A stretch of 64,000 nucleotides of DNA from Aplidium turbinatum (GCA_918807975.1 OU964925.1:30911608-30975607), one strand, 5' to 3'. Shown: positions 46,401 through 61,400, numbered from the stretch's first letter. Numbers and translations: made by a program. Notes: generated by a model from the sequence alone, not told the origin.

Positions 46401-49400
46401 AAATTACCCCTTCAGACCTCTGAGGACTCACGGACCCTAGTTTAGAAACTATTACCTGGGAACCAAATGATACGAATTGCTACACAAGATGGCTGGCAGA
46501 GAGAGAATGGAAACATTTATAGATGAATAAGATATTGTGATCCTGTCATTGCTTTTTTTACAGCGCTGAGTTTTGAAGAGTGAACTTTAACCTTTGAACT
46601 TACATAGTCGAGTAATGAACTTTGACCACTCCGTCACATCCGCCTTCACGTAACACTTTCGCTTGAACCTCTCCAAGTTCCATATCCGCGTAAAGTTGGG
46701 ACTTCTCAAGAACAAAATCTCCAGGCTCTAAAATATGAAGCTGATGGATAAAACTTTTCACTGTGTTTGGTTACTCAGTTTCTAAGGTTTGCAATGTCTT
46801 TACCTCACACAAGGACGATTTGAAGTGAGAACAGGTAGGAAATCACACAACAAGCGATACGACACTGATAAATTATGACGTCATAAATCACGATTGTCAA
46901 AAGTGCTCAGGCATTAAAACGAGTTTTGTTACAATTCATGACTTTTATTGACCAGCAAAAGATGCTTTGGAGAAGCTCGTAAGACATCTCTGCCATCTAG
47001 CGCGCTCTTGTTGACGGTAGTTAGCACAAAACGCTTTATTTTTTTGTCACCATGACCAGTGTTTTTTTTAAGGTGTTTTGGGGGACCGTTTTTTCTCCAG
47101 CGGTTTCCCAAATTTTGGACTTGCAACTACAGTAGAAAAGTAATGGTTGTTTCTCGCTATGTCTTGTCGATAATATGAATATAGCCTACGATCAATAGTT
47201 CACGTCCGGAAAAAACAGTAAGTGGCGGTACAGCTAACAGGCTGTTTGGTCGCTGTCACAATCATTTTAGCTGTGCCTTGTCGAATAATTCATTTTATGT
47301 TGCGTTGATTGTATGTAGTTAACTAGTTATGGCTATTTTTTGGCTATTTTTGGTATTTAAATGAAACACTTGCGGTCTCTTAAAACTACTTAGCGGTCAC
47401 CCAAACCAAACCTTAAAAAAACACTGACTATGACCATTGTGATACTTTTCAATCAGACTCACTGTCATCATCGATGATTGTTATCCTAGCAACGGAAGGA
47501 TCTCCAAGAGTCGCATCCGAAGTGGGATTCTTCAGGAGGATGTAGAAGTCGGTGTCGGGATAATATTGATCGTCGTTTATGATGGGAATCGTGATCCTTT
47601 GAGCAAAATCTTTTTCTCTAAAGACCTGGAGGTAGAAGAATCATTGAACAATGCTTTAGAATTAAACAAAGTAAATACACTGGAATATGCAGCGCAGCTT
47701 TACTAACCAGTGTTCCTGCCGTAAACTTGAAGTCTTTGTTGATCTTTGCGGATCCTTCTCTTGTCTCATAATCAACTGAAATGGCGCCTGTTACTAATTC
47801 CGTGTCGAATTTGCCCTCTGCATTGGTCGTTGGAACTAATGATTTTCCTGTAGCCCTAAAAATAAAAAATAGACTCCTTTTCATTTTTACTTAACTACTT
47901 ATAATTTTTTCTTTACCTTAAAATTTTGTTTGTTTGTTTTTTCATATAATTACCCTGCATTGCGGGAAAGCGGACTTGAGCGCTATGCATCGGTGTACGC
48001 CTTCCGACATACACCTGACCCACGCTGCAGCCGACGGCAATGTCTGTTTTCGATTGTCTACTCATGACTTAAATTTGGTACTACCCATTACTCGAAATCG
48101 ATCACTGGGTAGAGGCAATTATCGTACAGTTTCTTGCCCAGAGAAACAACAGCAAGTGGGGGTGGCTGGAGTCGAACATGCAGGCTCTCGACTGCGAGCC
48201 CAACGCGCTAACCACTCGGTCATTGCTGCCGACTCATTTAAATCATTTAAGTAAATCAATTTTGCTGTTTTACGGTTAATACGTAGCAGTAAAAAGCTTT
48301 AAAAAAATTCAATGATTCTTCTGTAAGCTTAATTTCCTGTTTAAAAAGCTTTAGAAGCTGCAGTCAATGTTTTATTTGAGGCAAATATCAACATAATCCA
48401 AGTTACTGCGGTAATTGAATGAAGCAACTGATTGTCGTTCTTGGGTTCATAGCATGCCTGAGGTTCTCTTAGCCAAAAAAGTTGATATTCATCGTAAATT
48501 ATTTTTGAGAATAACAACTGAAAATTTTACGTATTTGTCAACGCTGAAAAATGTTGTCTTGATAAAATAGCAGATCAATAAGATCTCTTGCAAGTGTGTT
48601 AATAAAGTTAATTCATCACATACATTTTTCGCCGGTTGAGTAAGACATCAACATGTAGCTCTCCAGCGCTCTCTAGCACCGAGTAAGATTGGGAAGCAAA
48701 ACAAATACTTCCGCTGGATTCATCTGCACAAGTAATTACAAGCAGTTTCGTTAGCAATCGAGCAAGCAGAGCTTTTCATGTTTTAGTTTGTCTTCAAAAG
48801 CTACCATGCAACAATAGAAGGAAAAAAACCTGATCGATGGGCTACTTGGCGATCTACTCTTTTTAACAAATCAACTGTTTTTACATTGATTTAACGTCTG
48901 CAGACGGTGAATCAATGTAAAAACGGTTGATTTCCTATCTGGGGCGCGAACGTTGCCTATCTGAAGGCCAATCAAACATGCACTCCCCATGGGCCCCAGC
49001 AAGAGACTCAGTGAAGACAATGGGGACATTGTCAATTGCAACACAATAGGCGATTCCTAACAACGCAACACAATCATGCTTCTTTCTTGTGTTGAGGACT
49101 GGGAACCACACGCCATTGTTCACGACCATTCGCGTTAGCCCTGCATCAAAAGCTTAAGTTTCCTTCTTGTTATTAAACGCAGAAGTTTATTCGCATCACA
49201 GTGAAATCTACTTTTCTTCTAACATAAATTTGTGTTGGGTTTATGTTTATTGATGAATGGAAGAAGTGTTGTCTACAAATATGCCACCGGCAACAAAACT
49301 TTTGCACTGGCGTTATATTTTCTTTCATTGCATGCTCTGAGATTTCAAACTGCATTTGGTGCTTTGAGTCTCATTTGTAAAACTAAAATAATATCGAATG

Positions 49401-52400
49401 ACTACGTAGCAAGTTATAAACTTTAGTTTAAAGTTTAGACGGCTCTATGTCTACGACTCTATGCCTCATAATACGCAACTAAGCATTGGAGAACCTGCAA
49501 TTGCTGCAAACAAGATATCTTGTGCATGGGACTAATGAATATAATATAAAGACATTAGTTGTTACACTTAAGTTAGAAAACCTCATACGCCGATGATGAG
49601 TTAGAAAACGATAGGCTGCATTTTTCATGCCAGTGTGCATTACTTTTTTGTTTCCAGTTTTTGTTGCAACATTGCAAGACAAAGCTAATCATGCATTGCA
49701 TCACGTGACAACTACGTAACCAATCTCAGCTTACCAAGCAATTGCAGTAGCAGGGGAAAAGCTGGCAAGAAACAAAACGATACATCAACAAACGCAAACC
49801 ACATATAGTTTAATGTTCTTGTTAATTTTAGTTTTATAATTATCATGAGAACCCCAGAAGATCACTGAACTCGCTGACGTTTAATTAAAAAAAATTGAAT
49901 TTGCAAACAATCTACTCGGCTACGCAATGTACGCACCCATAGACTGTACTGGAACTGTTTAGTTGGTAGCCTACAGCGCTGAGAGCAACGCAGAACAGGA
50001 GCGCTGCAGTATACGCTAATGCAATACCAGTCTACCATAGAACATAGGCCTATTTTGACCAGCAAATTCTTACTAATATCATACGGAAAAGTTAAAATTT
50101 AACAATCCCTGTTGTGAGTAAACAATTCAACTCCAGATTTTAGTAATTCCAGCTGCTTAAGTTATTTTTTATCTTGCACACAAAGGTTTATAAAATATTT
50201 ACCGTCACCTACCTGAGATAACACTGTTGTTTGATGCCATTTTTTGAGCTCTTGCAAATTTGGAAACTACAGAAAGCAATTTGGGTTCTAGTTTTGGGGA
50301 AGATGTTGTCATAGTTTGACTGTCCGTCTCTATGGCCGTCATATTGATAGGGATGCGTCTTTTGCCACCTAGCGATCTAATCGCCGCATGTCGAAACCTG
50401 AAAAATAAAATAACAAATTGTTAGTGTTGAAAAGGGTTTGTATAACATTGAAATAGCTAAAACTTATCCCGCCAGTGTCGGAACCAGATAAGAGCATTGT
50501 TTATAATGTTGGTTGTTTGGTTTTGAATCTATATCCTCGGACTGACAAAGCCTTGATTGGTTATTTCTGGTAGTTTCGCATACTTGTAGAGGCTCTTGAC
50601 GCAGGGCCGGTTACCGAGATTGACAGAGTGAAGTTTTTCCGAATGTTGAAGTGTTGTTGCCGGGGAATTATTCCATTCACTAGGTGCCGTTGAATGGAAA
50701 GCAGTCCTTAACGTGCGTTGCTCAAGCGCACACCCCGAGAGTCGAACTTGCACCGCGTGATCTTGAGCCGGGCCCGTAACCACTGAGCTAACAGGGCGGC
50801 GTGGCAGCGCGTGGTGGCGGCCCCACTGAGCTAATGTAATGTAGCCTAATGTTTGTAAAATCTTGAGTAACTGCGGTAACATGTCCAGAAGGTATAGCCT
50901 ATAACCCGGACAAACAAACGCAACACGGGACATTGTCTACTAGCCTACCTTAGAAAGTGGGATCATGACTGGAGAAATTGGGTACTTGTATGGGGAGCAA
51001 TGACGACCTCAATTTTTGGTTGGTTGGTTTTGAATCTTTATCCTTGGACTGACAAAGCCTTGATAAGTTATTTCTGGTAGTTTCGCATACTTGTAGATAC
51101 TTTTGACAAAAAGCTGGTTACAGAGATTGACCGAGTTAAGTTTCTTAAAAGTTGCAATGACTTGGGACTCGAGGATCTCATTGGCACCGGGTTCATTTGT
51201 TCTTTTAACGGCCCTGGTGGTCACCACAGTAATGTTGTAGCTTACAGTGTAGTTATGCAAGTTAATTAAAACCAACCAACCTAGCTCTGGCAAATCTCTG
51301 ATGTGTTGGCTCAGGGTTGCTTTCTACAGGAATCACCACTGGAACCTCCAAAGATCTTGTCGATTCCTGCTTTTTTATCATTGCCATCTCAATCTGCCTG
51401 CGTAAACAAAAAGTTTTCCATAAAATCCTGTTTCAAGAGTGAATTTTCAACTGTAAAAAGTGAAGTGTAGCGTTGGGGCCATACGGAAGTCTCAGGAAAT
51501 TTTAGAAAACTGTGCCTTGTTTTGGTTATTTTTTTTTAAATTGGACTTCAGAAATTTTAATGTTTAAGGATTGTTTTTAAATTGTCCTTATGCTCGAAAA
51601 GACGTCTCTTCGGCAGAGCATAAGGACTCGGCGGCACCTCGGCAAGACACTTAATGAGATACCAAAATAAATGGAAGCAACTGACTTGCAGATTGCATGT
51701 CCCCTCTCTGCTTTCAGCTGCATGTTGCATAGCACGTAGGTATGAGTCGTATTGTATTGTATGTTGTTACGAAGGGCCCAAACGACAAAATGGTGAGTGA
51801 TGATTAGACAAACAAAACAAAGTAACTTCAGCGGGTTTAACATGTTTTATAACAAAGAGATACAACATAACTTAAAAAAATCAACTCAAACGTTTCGCCA
51901 CGTACGTGTGTTCTCATGAGGAATTACATCTGCAATGTAAATAATGTGAAAAATCGTAAGATAAATCTGACCATGCACTATAACTGTAACGACACTCTGG
52001 ACTGAAAAGCACAAACTGAACAAGGGATACAAGAATGATTACGAGTAAATTATACGGTGAGAAAGAGATCACATGAGGTGTAAACTACAGGCATGTGACA
52101 AACACTTAGAACACACACAAAAGGAACGATGAGCCACAGGCGAATAACTGCCTGTTGAGAGGCGGATTATTACTTTTGATTCGGCTTCCATGATCTTGGT
52201 CTGAAATTCAGATCTGCTTCGAGAGATGATTTTAAATTGGTCGATTGATTTTAATTCCTGATGAGGACACATGTGCGTGTCGAAAGCTTTTAAGTTGATT
52301 TTTTTTAATTATGTTATAGGCTATTTCTCTGTAATCAACATGTTAAACCCGTTAAGGTTACTCTGTTTTGTCTGTCTATGGTTCAACGAAGCAAACTCTT

Positions 52401-55400
52401 TACCAAGCTTTATAATGATTAGTTTTGAAAGCATATAAAAGCACGCTTTTCTAAGTCTGTTCCACTTACGAAATGTTTCTTTTGACTTTGGAGACTTTTT
52501 CGTAACTTTGTTTATTCATTTTCGAACCACCATGGTCTTCACTGCTAAGTTAGTAAACAAGACACAACAAATATGTTAGTGAAGAGCAGCAAATGATGGT
52601 TATCCTTCAATTTGTGGATACGAATGAGGCTGGACTCGTCAGTATCGCACCACTAATTATGCCACACACTATCGACCACCGCCTTCACCAGTCCATTGAA
52701 TTCTTATCCTTGTGAAAAGAAAATAACCAAAAAAACCAGCAAGCAGCCAGAGGAGGACATTGTAAAGAAGGGGGCGTTCTTCCTGGCTATCAGCACAATG
52801 CTGAGTAGCCTAATCTCTAGTACAGTGAGCAACTGCGGTTCGCTAACCATTGCAGTGTAGCCTACACGCTAGCTAGGGGAAAGCCGTGTAATATGAACTG
52901 CTGTGTATTATGAACCCCTGTTGTTTTCAGAAAACGTGGCAATAAAAATGTTTGACTTTTAACAGCTTGAATTAAGTAAGTTTGCTGGTCATTCGACCGG
53001 AAATGTTCTTGTTGAAAGTTGGCGTGTTGCTGAAGTTTTGGGGGTATGAAGGTTTAAAGCTTGTGTGATATTATTTTGCAGATGGAGAAATTGCTGTTTT
53101 TTTTTTATCAGTGTATCAATGGACTTGTAATTTTTTGATTAATAGCCTATACCCTCAAATAAACTTGATGATGGAAATCACAACAAGTTTTGTTTAAAAA
53201 ATGCATTATTTAGTTGTTTATCAGCATTTTAACTGGAATCACCACAAGTGTGTAAAATGAACCCTAGCTGAATGTGTAATATGAACCCAGGTTCATATAA
53301 CTAAGTGCTTTATGATGGTGTAATGAATCTTTGTAAACTGGGGTTCTGTAAACTGGAGTGGTTCTGGGTTCTGTAAACTGGGGTTCAGACTTCAATTTTA
53401 CCAGCATTCTCAATGCAGTGCACGTCATTCGATTAAATGTTGCTTATCTTTTTGTGAATTTAATGCTTACATTCAAAAAGTAGTGCATGTTTACTAAAAT
53501 TGGTGTAAATTATTTGAAAACCTTATGGTAATAAATTTTGTTATGCTGCACATGTAATGTGGCTTGCTTTAGTGCAGTTTTGTGTAGTCAATCCACCTCT
53601 ATTCAGCAATGATTCAAAGCGGTTCATATTACACATCACAGGGGTTCATATTACACAGAGGGTTGTGTAATATGAACTCTTTTGGTAAATTAATAAAATT
53701 GAAATAACTTTTTTATTGCAAAATATCACATACTAATATATTGATGGGGAATAGGTATGGATGTTAGCTTGCTGTTCTGTAAATATTGTCCATATTTTCA
53801 CTGAAGTTGTGAAATTAGGAACGTTTATTGTTAGGGGGTTCATAATACACGGCTTTCCCCTACTTAGACCATCCAATCAACTATATGTTTCTTGGCAGCC
53901 GATTGTAGCAAGAATTGAGAGCGATATACACCGTTGTTCTCGTATGAGGCAGGACTCATCAGTATCGCACCGCTAATTCTGCCACAGACTATCGACCACC
54001 GACTTTACCGCAGTCAATCGGATTTGGTGCTCATGTGCTGAGTGCTAATAGCCGTGTGCTAATAGCCAAAAAGAAACGAAAGCGAAAATTTTTCTTCACA
54101 AAAAGAACATTTTATTAGGAGTACAAAAATCGGTTTAAAATCCTCTGTTTATCGAAAAAAAGAATATACAAGTTTTATCGTTGGGGTTGGACCGAAGGTC
54201 GAAATGGTCGAAATGGACGGAAGGTCGAAAGCACTTGTTGTAGACAAAAATCAGCTTCGTAGTTAAATGCCGTGTGGTTGCTTGGTTTCATCTGTCTATG
54301 GTCAAAGAAAATCACCTCTTTATCAAAATTGAGTTAGATGCGGAGTTAGATGTCTTGTTGATGTTGAAGTTGATGATGGTAATCCAGCAAGCTCTTTTCC
54401 TAGTTGGATCAAAATTTTTTTTCTTATTTTCATGCTGAATGTGCTGCTATTTTTGTCCTGCAATTGTTGCCATACCACAAAAGCATTGACAGCAGTAACA
54501 TCGATCATATCGTAAAACAGAGCTACCGGCCATCATCTCGTCGTTATCTTAGGAGTGTATGTTCCATTCCGTCCAAAGTGTCTACTCCACTTTTGGTGCT
54601 GTTGTAATACAAGATTACTTCGAATGCAGCAGGCTTGTGGTTCATTGGACTCCACGGTAGGCAGAGGGTAGTAAATTTGTCAGCATTGCCTTTGCTGTCT
54701 GCGTGGTAGGCTACACGGTATCAGATGCTAATATTGTTTTTTCTATGCCACAAACCTTTGCTTGAGATCAATAATTAGTATTCGAAATCGCAAAGCAAAT
54801 TTTGTTTCGGGGTCCATTGGACCTCACGGTGGACAGAGGGTTAAATATGGTGGTAGTGAATTGGTCAACATTGCCTCTGCTCTTTGCATCGAATCAGCGT
54901 AATCAAACTGTTTCTAGTTGCTGTATTTCTGAAATTAACTGAGGAAGATGAAAAACGCTTTAAAACTAGTTTTGTTAGTTTGTGCTATCATTGCTGTAGT
55001 GATATTAATCATTCAATCAATGTAGCAATAAAAGTCGTATGTAGAAAAATAAATTGATCTCAAATTTTCTTCGGTCTTTTTTTATTAATTTAACTTTCAA
55101 AACATTGAATGATCTTGCTTTATTACGTCGACAGTCTGTCACATGGTGTCAAATCGACTAAAATAGAAGCCTTTGTGAAAGAAATTGTTTAGAACAATGA
55201 GATATCACGAAACACCAACATGAGAACAATGTGTTCCCTCGCAGATGTGCGCGATCGGGCTGTGTTTTGTTTATTAATTTCTGCGGCGACAAGGACATTA
55301 TAATCGAGCTGTTGTATAGCGGTGCTTCTACAAATAAACACTCTTGTGTTGTATTATTTACATTATACGTGTGTTGCAGCATTCAAACTTTTTCAGCGCT

Positions 55401-58400
55401 TGACTCGCAAAGTCGCGATGCGAACGTTCATTGGATTGTCTTGAGGAGGACGTTGTCACATTATCGTCCAATTATTGTTGTCGGAGCGTCGCAACAATGG
55501 CAGTGCGTCGGCGCTGATTGTTTACATTTGACGAACAATAGGTTTAAAAATAATCCAGACAATCACAAATGAACGCGGCGTTGTCACAAATCGGATTCAC
55601 ACAAACGAATGACGATGATGACTCCTCCTTCAATGCTTCACACACCCCTCAACTTTATCTTGGTTTAGAAAACTCTGTTTTTCGCTAAGTAACTGGATAC
55701 ATGTCTTGAAGATATGGTACTGACGGGAGGGACCACGAGAAGGTGCTTGTTCTCCCCCCCAAACAGTAACTGCATACATTACTCCAATGTAATATTATCT
55801 GTAGTTTGTATCAAGATTAATTTTATAGGAAAACTAAAAAAGAGTCTTGATGACTGAAACGTAAAGAGCGACGGATGGGCAATTGGTTGAAATATGTTTT
55901 GCCAATCATTCAGGCTATCAATGAGCGTTTTGCCAATCATTCAGGCTATCAATGTTGAGCACAAAAATGTTTTCAAGTGATTTGCTTTTATAATAAATTA
56001 TTTATCCATCGCCTTGGTTTTGTTTCGTATGAAGTTTGGTCAAAAGATTTGTTTTAATAAAAACAAACAAGTTGCAAACTCTTCTACTTGATTGCTTGTA
56101 AACAACTACATTATTGTGAAAGGAAATTGTTAGTGGAACAGCGTTATGTTGTTGCAACCGCACAAGTTATGAGGCAATTTTCTCTATAAATATCAACTTA
56201 CTTTGCAAAGTTTACCTTTCTACGCCTTTCTGGGGACAATGGAATCGCTCGCTCTCCAATTGACGGTCGTCTGCTTTCTATTCCGTTTGGAATCTAATCG
56301 TTAAAACAGTAAAATCAGTTAAAAACCTCAAATACGTGATCAATCTGTGAAAATCAATGGTTAAGTATTCACTTTGCAACACATTTAATGAAGAAAGTGC
56401 GATGAATTATTAACTAAAAGTCTAATTTAGATATTGATCAAAAACAGTTAAGAAGCTTTCAGTCTCTGTTAAATGAAATTGTTGAAAGCGTAGTTGAGGA
56501 TGTTGAAAGCGTCGTATCAAAGCGTGCCTGCCACGTCACAGTTGCCTGAGAGCATCACGGTGGCTCTTGCATCTCTATTGAGTTCCTTTGCTTGTGTGGG
56601 CGTGACTTGTGTCGCTACTTGAACATTCCAAAAGGTGTTCTACTAATTACTGAAAATTCATACAACCTCAAACAGCGGAGTGATCTGAGGGCCTACAGCG
56701 CTACACTCATTTTTTTAGCTCGATTTTGCCTAGATATTACGCTAACATGGATTTGCGCTCCGCAGATCTTATGCTGGAAAGCATAGGTTTTACTGAATGT
56801 GGCATCATTTACAAGCGTTAATAGGTGACGTCACTACGTGCGGGTGTGACGTATTGATAAAAAGAGATTGGAACAATGTATCAAGTCTTCTCAATGGATG
56901 TCGGTTGGCACGCTCTGAGTTGGTGTTAGTGATGCGTGGACGTCTGATTGTTCCAACGAGTTTATCTGTTTGCTGGAGCAGTTAGATGTGGTGGTGGTGC
57001 TCAATTTATTTTTGTTTTTGCGTAAACTTTAGGTCTATATAACATGATACAAATTCTACATTACATAAATCATTGTAATTTTGGCCACATTTCTTCTTTG
57101 GTTGTTTTTCTTCTTGTTTTGTTACTCTAAAAATATCGTTAGTTTTGCATTTCGACAATGAAAAATAAGTTGAATTGAATTGTGTGGAACTGACAGCGCT
57201 ATACGACTTCAATTAGATGCTCTCAACAATCAGTCACGTGATGGTCTACGTCATAATGAACAATAATAATTCACTGTCATGTTTGATATAATTTATTATC
57301 ACCGCGTCATCTTCTTTTATGTAGCTTTTATTTTCCACTTTCGAAGTTCTCCACCATTTTTGTCTCCACCATCCGTTGTCCTGGGCATAAGCAGTGAGCA
57401 CAAGCAGAGGGAAGAAGAGCAAGGTCACCCATGCCTCCCACGGCTCCACCACCTGCGGAGTATTCCAGAGAAGCACGAACAGTAGCCACACGTAAGCCAG
57501 AAGGGAAGATATCGCTGTCAGGATAAAAACACCTGGAAAATATTCATGATAAAGTGTTGCAGGCTTCACATTAGTATACAATTTGGGTAGAGAGGTAACT
57601 CTTTTAAACCATAAACAGACATAACTCAGCAACAACACTACATTTAACATTATAAAAACAAAAAACAAAAAGCGAACGTTTTCGGCTAGTCATATAGCCC
57701 TTTTCAAGCCTATAAGAAAATACATTATTAAAAGAAATGCTAAAGAATGAAATACTTGACCCGTTGTGCTGTGTAATTTTCAGTTATCATTTTGTGTGAG
57801 CGAGGCAGTTTCTCAAATGTTTAGCTTTGACCATATTTTTGCTGTGATACTATATGATTCTTTAGCATTTCTTTTAATAATGTATTTTCTTATAGGCTTG
57901 AAAAGGGCTATATGACTAGCCGAAAACGTTCGCTTTTTGTTTTTTGTTTTTATAATGTTAAATGTAGTGTTGTTGCTGAGTTATGTCTGTTTATGGTTCA
58001 CATTAGTAATCAGCAAAATTTGTAAAACTATTTCTTGAGTTTGCTGAAAAATTCTTCTTTTTTTCTTCATGGAGTTTACTTTCAAACGCTTGACTTTTCC
58101 TAGATCCATAGTTTAAACAAAATGCTCTTTAAGTTTTTTTGAGGTTGATACTTCTAACCATGTGACAATAAGCCTTAGGTTTGTTGTACTATTGTACGTG
58201 TCGTCATGTTTGGATGTGATAAAATTTAATTCAAAATAAAAAGCTTTGAAAATTTGCTTTCCACATTGGTTAGACTTAATCAAAAACAAAAGGGCTGAGC
58301 TGATTATTCTATTAACTTGTTAAATGAACTCATCACAATTAGATTACAATCAGGGCATGGGAAAAGGTTAAGGTTACAAATCCAAATCAGACTATAAAAG

Positions 58401-61400
58401 CAAAGGATGAATATTGATCAATAAAATTCTATTAAACCTTGTGTATGTTTGCATTGTTATTGTATTGTTCGCTTGTTTGTAACAAGATAGCATTGTCATT
58501 CACAATAAATACAACAAATACACGCAAAGTGTGGTGGTATTGTTGCATCAATTCTACAACTAGAAATGTCGGATTGTCGCAAAATTTATGAACAAATTAA
58601 AAAGTAAAAATAAGCAAAAAACAAAATGAATAATTGATGTGTGCGAGGCGAATTGCGTCTTTAAACACAGCCAACTAATTTCTTTACAATTTTCGCCAGC
58701 AAATACAAAAGAAAGTGGTCTCTCAGCTTAAAGACAATTTACATTGAGGCCCAAAGATCAAATTAAAAACGATTAAAAAGGATTTCCTGATGTCCAACCA
58801 GTTACCTTTCTCTACATATCATTAATTTTGTCTTATTGTTAAAGCAATTTTTATCTCTGCATTTATGATGGATCCGTAGATAAAGGTTAATTTTGATTGA
58901 TTGTGAGAATCCTTATTCTCAGACTGTGAATGCCTCTTTGATAGTTTAGGATTTGAGCCGCTGACGCAGATCCGGCCACCAAGATTGACATTGTAAAGTT
59001 TCTGATTGCTGAAATACTATAAAATGGCAAAAATCTATTGTTGAAATGTTGTTGTTTGTGAGCTATTCCATCCACTTGGTGCCACTGAATGAAGAGCAGT
59101 TCTTAAATACGTTGCTCAAGCGCACACCCTGAGAATCAAACCAGCGCTGCTTTCTTATACATTGCTTCTACAAGTTGGACTTGAAACGAGAAACTGTCAA
59201 AGACACAAGAACATCGTTGGTAGCCGAAGTCAACTCCGTTGACTTATTTATGCAGTAGCCTAGTTTCTTTTGAGCAGCCATCTTTTAAAATTGTTGCCTG
59301 CTCAATATCAACTTTCAAATAGTCAAGAATTTTGGTTACAATACGTCAGGCCAAATAATAAATAAATCACGAAACACAGGTTCAGTTGCCTAGGATGACA
59401 GATTATAGGCGATATGACAAATAACTAATTTTGAAATATTTTTAAGTGCATCCGAAAAGTAACAAACAAGCTATATGCCGGACGGCTTATAGACTAATAA
59501 TTCGTGAAATTAATTTTCTACAAGTCATAAAATATTTATTGGTTTGTTTTTTATATGATTGTAGTATTGCGAATGTGTCTGTCAAAAATTTCCCTTCTTT
59601 AACTAAAAAAAGTGGAAAGAAATGCATTTTGTTGGCGCAGAAAGGTCGCCAGGAGAATATAAATATTTAATTAAGAGCGAAGGCCAGTAAAATCTTCAAG
59701 GTGCTTTAGGTTTAGACCATTATTATAACTTTCCTGCGCGTAGCTGGGACTCCTCTATCGGAAATGAAATCCAGAACTTTATTTTTGTTTCTAACAGTTT
59801 AGTGAATTGTTCTGTTAATTATCACAAGCTATGTGATTGTTCTGCGACTAACTTCATATTTGAATCAAATGAAGTACAAATACATCAAATAAACTGTGGT
59901 TGTTATCTACAACCAATCACCAACCAGTTGCAGTTGCCATAACAAAGCCTCCGCATCTAGCAATGCTTCCGTTTTCTATTACATAAGCAAGTTTATCAAT
60001 ACAATATTACAACGATATGTTTTCATGGCTACAAACGGAGAAGAGAACACGGCTGATTGTGACGTCATATTGTGACACAATCACTGATGTTCATTGTCAA
60101 TGCCGGCATGACAATGGATGCCCAATCAAGCAGAACGATCCCCGACGAGCAGACTTACCAAACTCTTGGATCTTCTTATGATCCGGAGATGGGACACTAA
60201 CGATGCAGATACCAGTGATGACGAGAAGATTGAACGCCGCGCTTCCTACAATTGTGTAGAATCCTAAACTTCCACCAGGATCGCTTTCCCCGTTTATAAG
60301 TTCCCTGATCGTTTCCACGACAGCGAGGAGGATCTCCGGAGCGCTGCTTCCCAGCGCGAGAAGCGTCAGGTTCGCAACCGTCTCATTCCAGACCAGAACC
60401 TGACGTTTGATATTTTCCTTCTTTTCTTCATCCCAGACCACTATGGTCCTGCTTTTGCTCGTGATCACCTGCAAGGTATTGTGAACAATAAATCCATAAA
60501 TTATTTGCAAACAGTTGCTTACGTTTATGACGCACAATCATTTGCATCATGAACATTTATGACATCTTTCCACACCACTTGTCTCACTCAAACTTGTACT
60601 CACGAGAATGCAAGAAGCAATAATTGTTAATTCGCGTTCTGTCATACAGACTGATGTTGGCCTAATGTGGCCAAGACTAATGTTTGGAATTTATATTAAA
60701 ACATGGTGGCCAGTGTCGACTGCAGGATGCCCAAAAATGTGTTTTAAAATGGAACATAAATGTGAAAGAGTTGTTGTTAATTTTTTTTTAGACATCATAA
60801 GGGGGTAAAAACTCTTTCTTGGAAAAGTTATTTTTAATCGCTTAAAACCACCAAAAAAGTTATGTCAGTCTAAAAACATTGTATTTTAAAAAAGTGAGAT
60901 AATATTGACAACCAAACTTCTTTGCTGCGTTGCTTGGTAGATCGTTCACTGCCCAATCCAACGTGTAAAACTTCACAAATAGCTGGTGATTGTGACAGTT
61001 TCAAGTGTAGGCCACATGGCTGATCAATCCGGAAACATTGTGAATCTGGGGTGGTAAAAGAATAGACCCTCGGCCCCAGAGGCTCACACAAAGAAGAAGA
61101 AAGAAAGCGTGTGCTAAGTAAGTTTGAATGGGACTGACACAATTTCTAAAGTTGTTTTGACACATTTGAATTATAGACTTGAGCTTAAAACAACATAACA
61201 ATGATGCTATTGAATTAGTCTGTGTAGGGTTAATGGTTACTTCAAAAAGCCAAGTTGTTTGATCATAATGGAGAAAAGCGTGTAAGTCGACTTTATCCTT
61301 TACATGGCACGATGTGGCATTAGCTATTTAAGTCAAACTTTCGGGAAACGTTGCGCTTACTTAAAAAATTATCCACATGATTTTCTCAGACCAGGTGGGT

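Noticed and set aside
52621-54017. LTR retroelement flanked by the 75-bp direct repeats
   Set aside because: The repeats are too short, have no TG...CA ends, and no polymerase or capsid coding lies between them.
57279-57485. 68-codon plus-strand frame
   Set aside because: It is the antisense of NCX exon 3.
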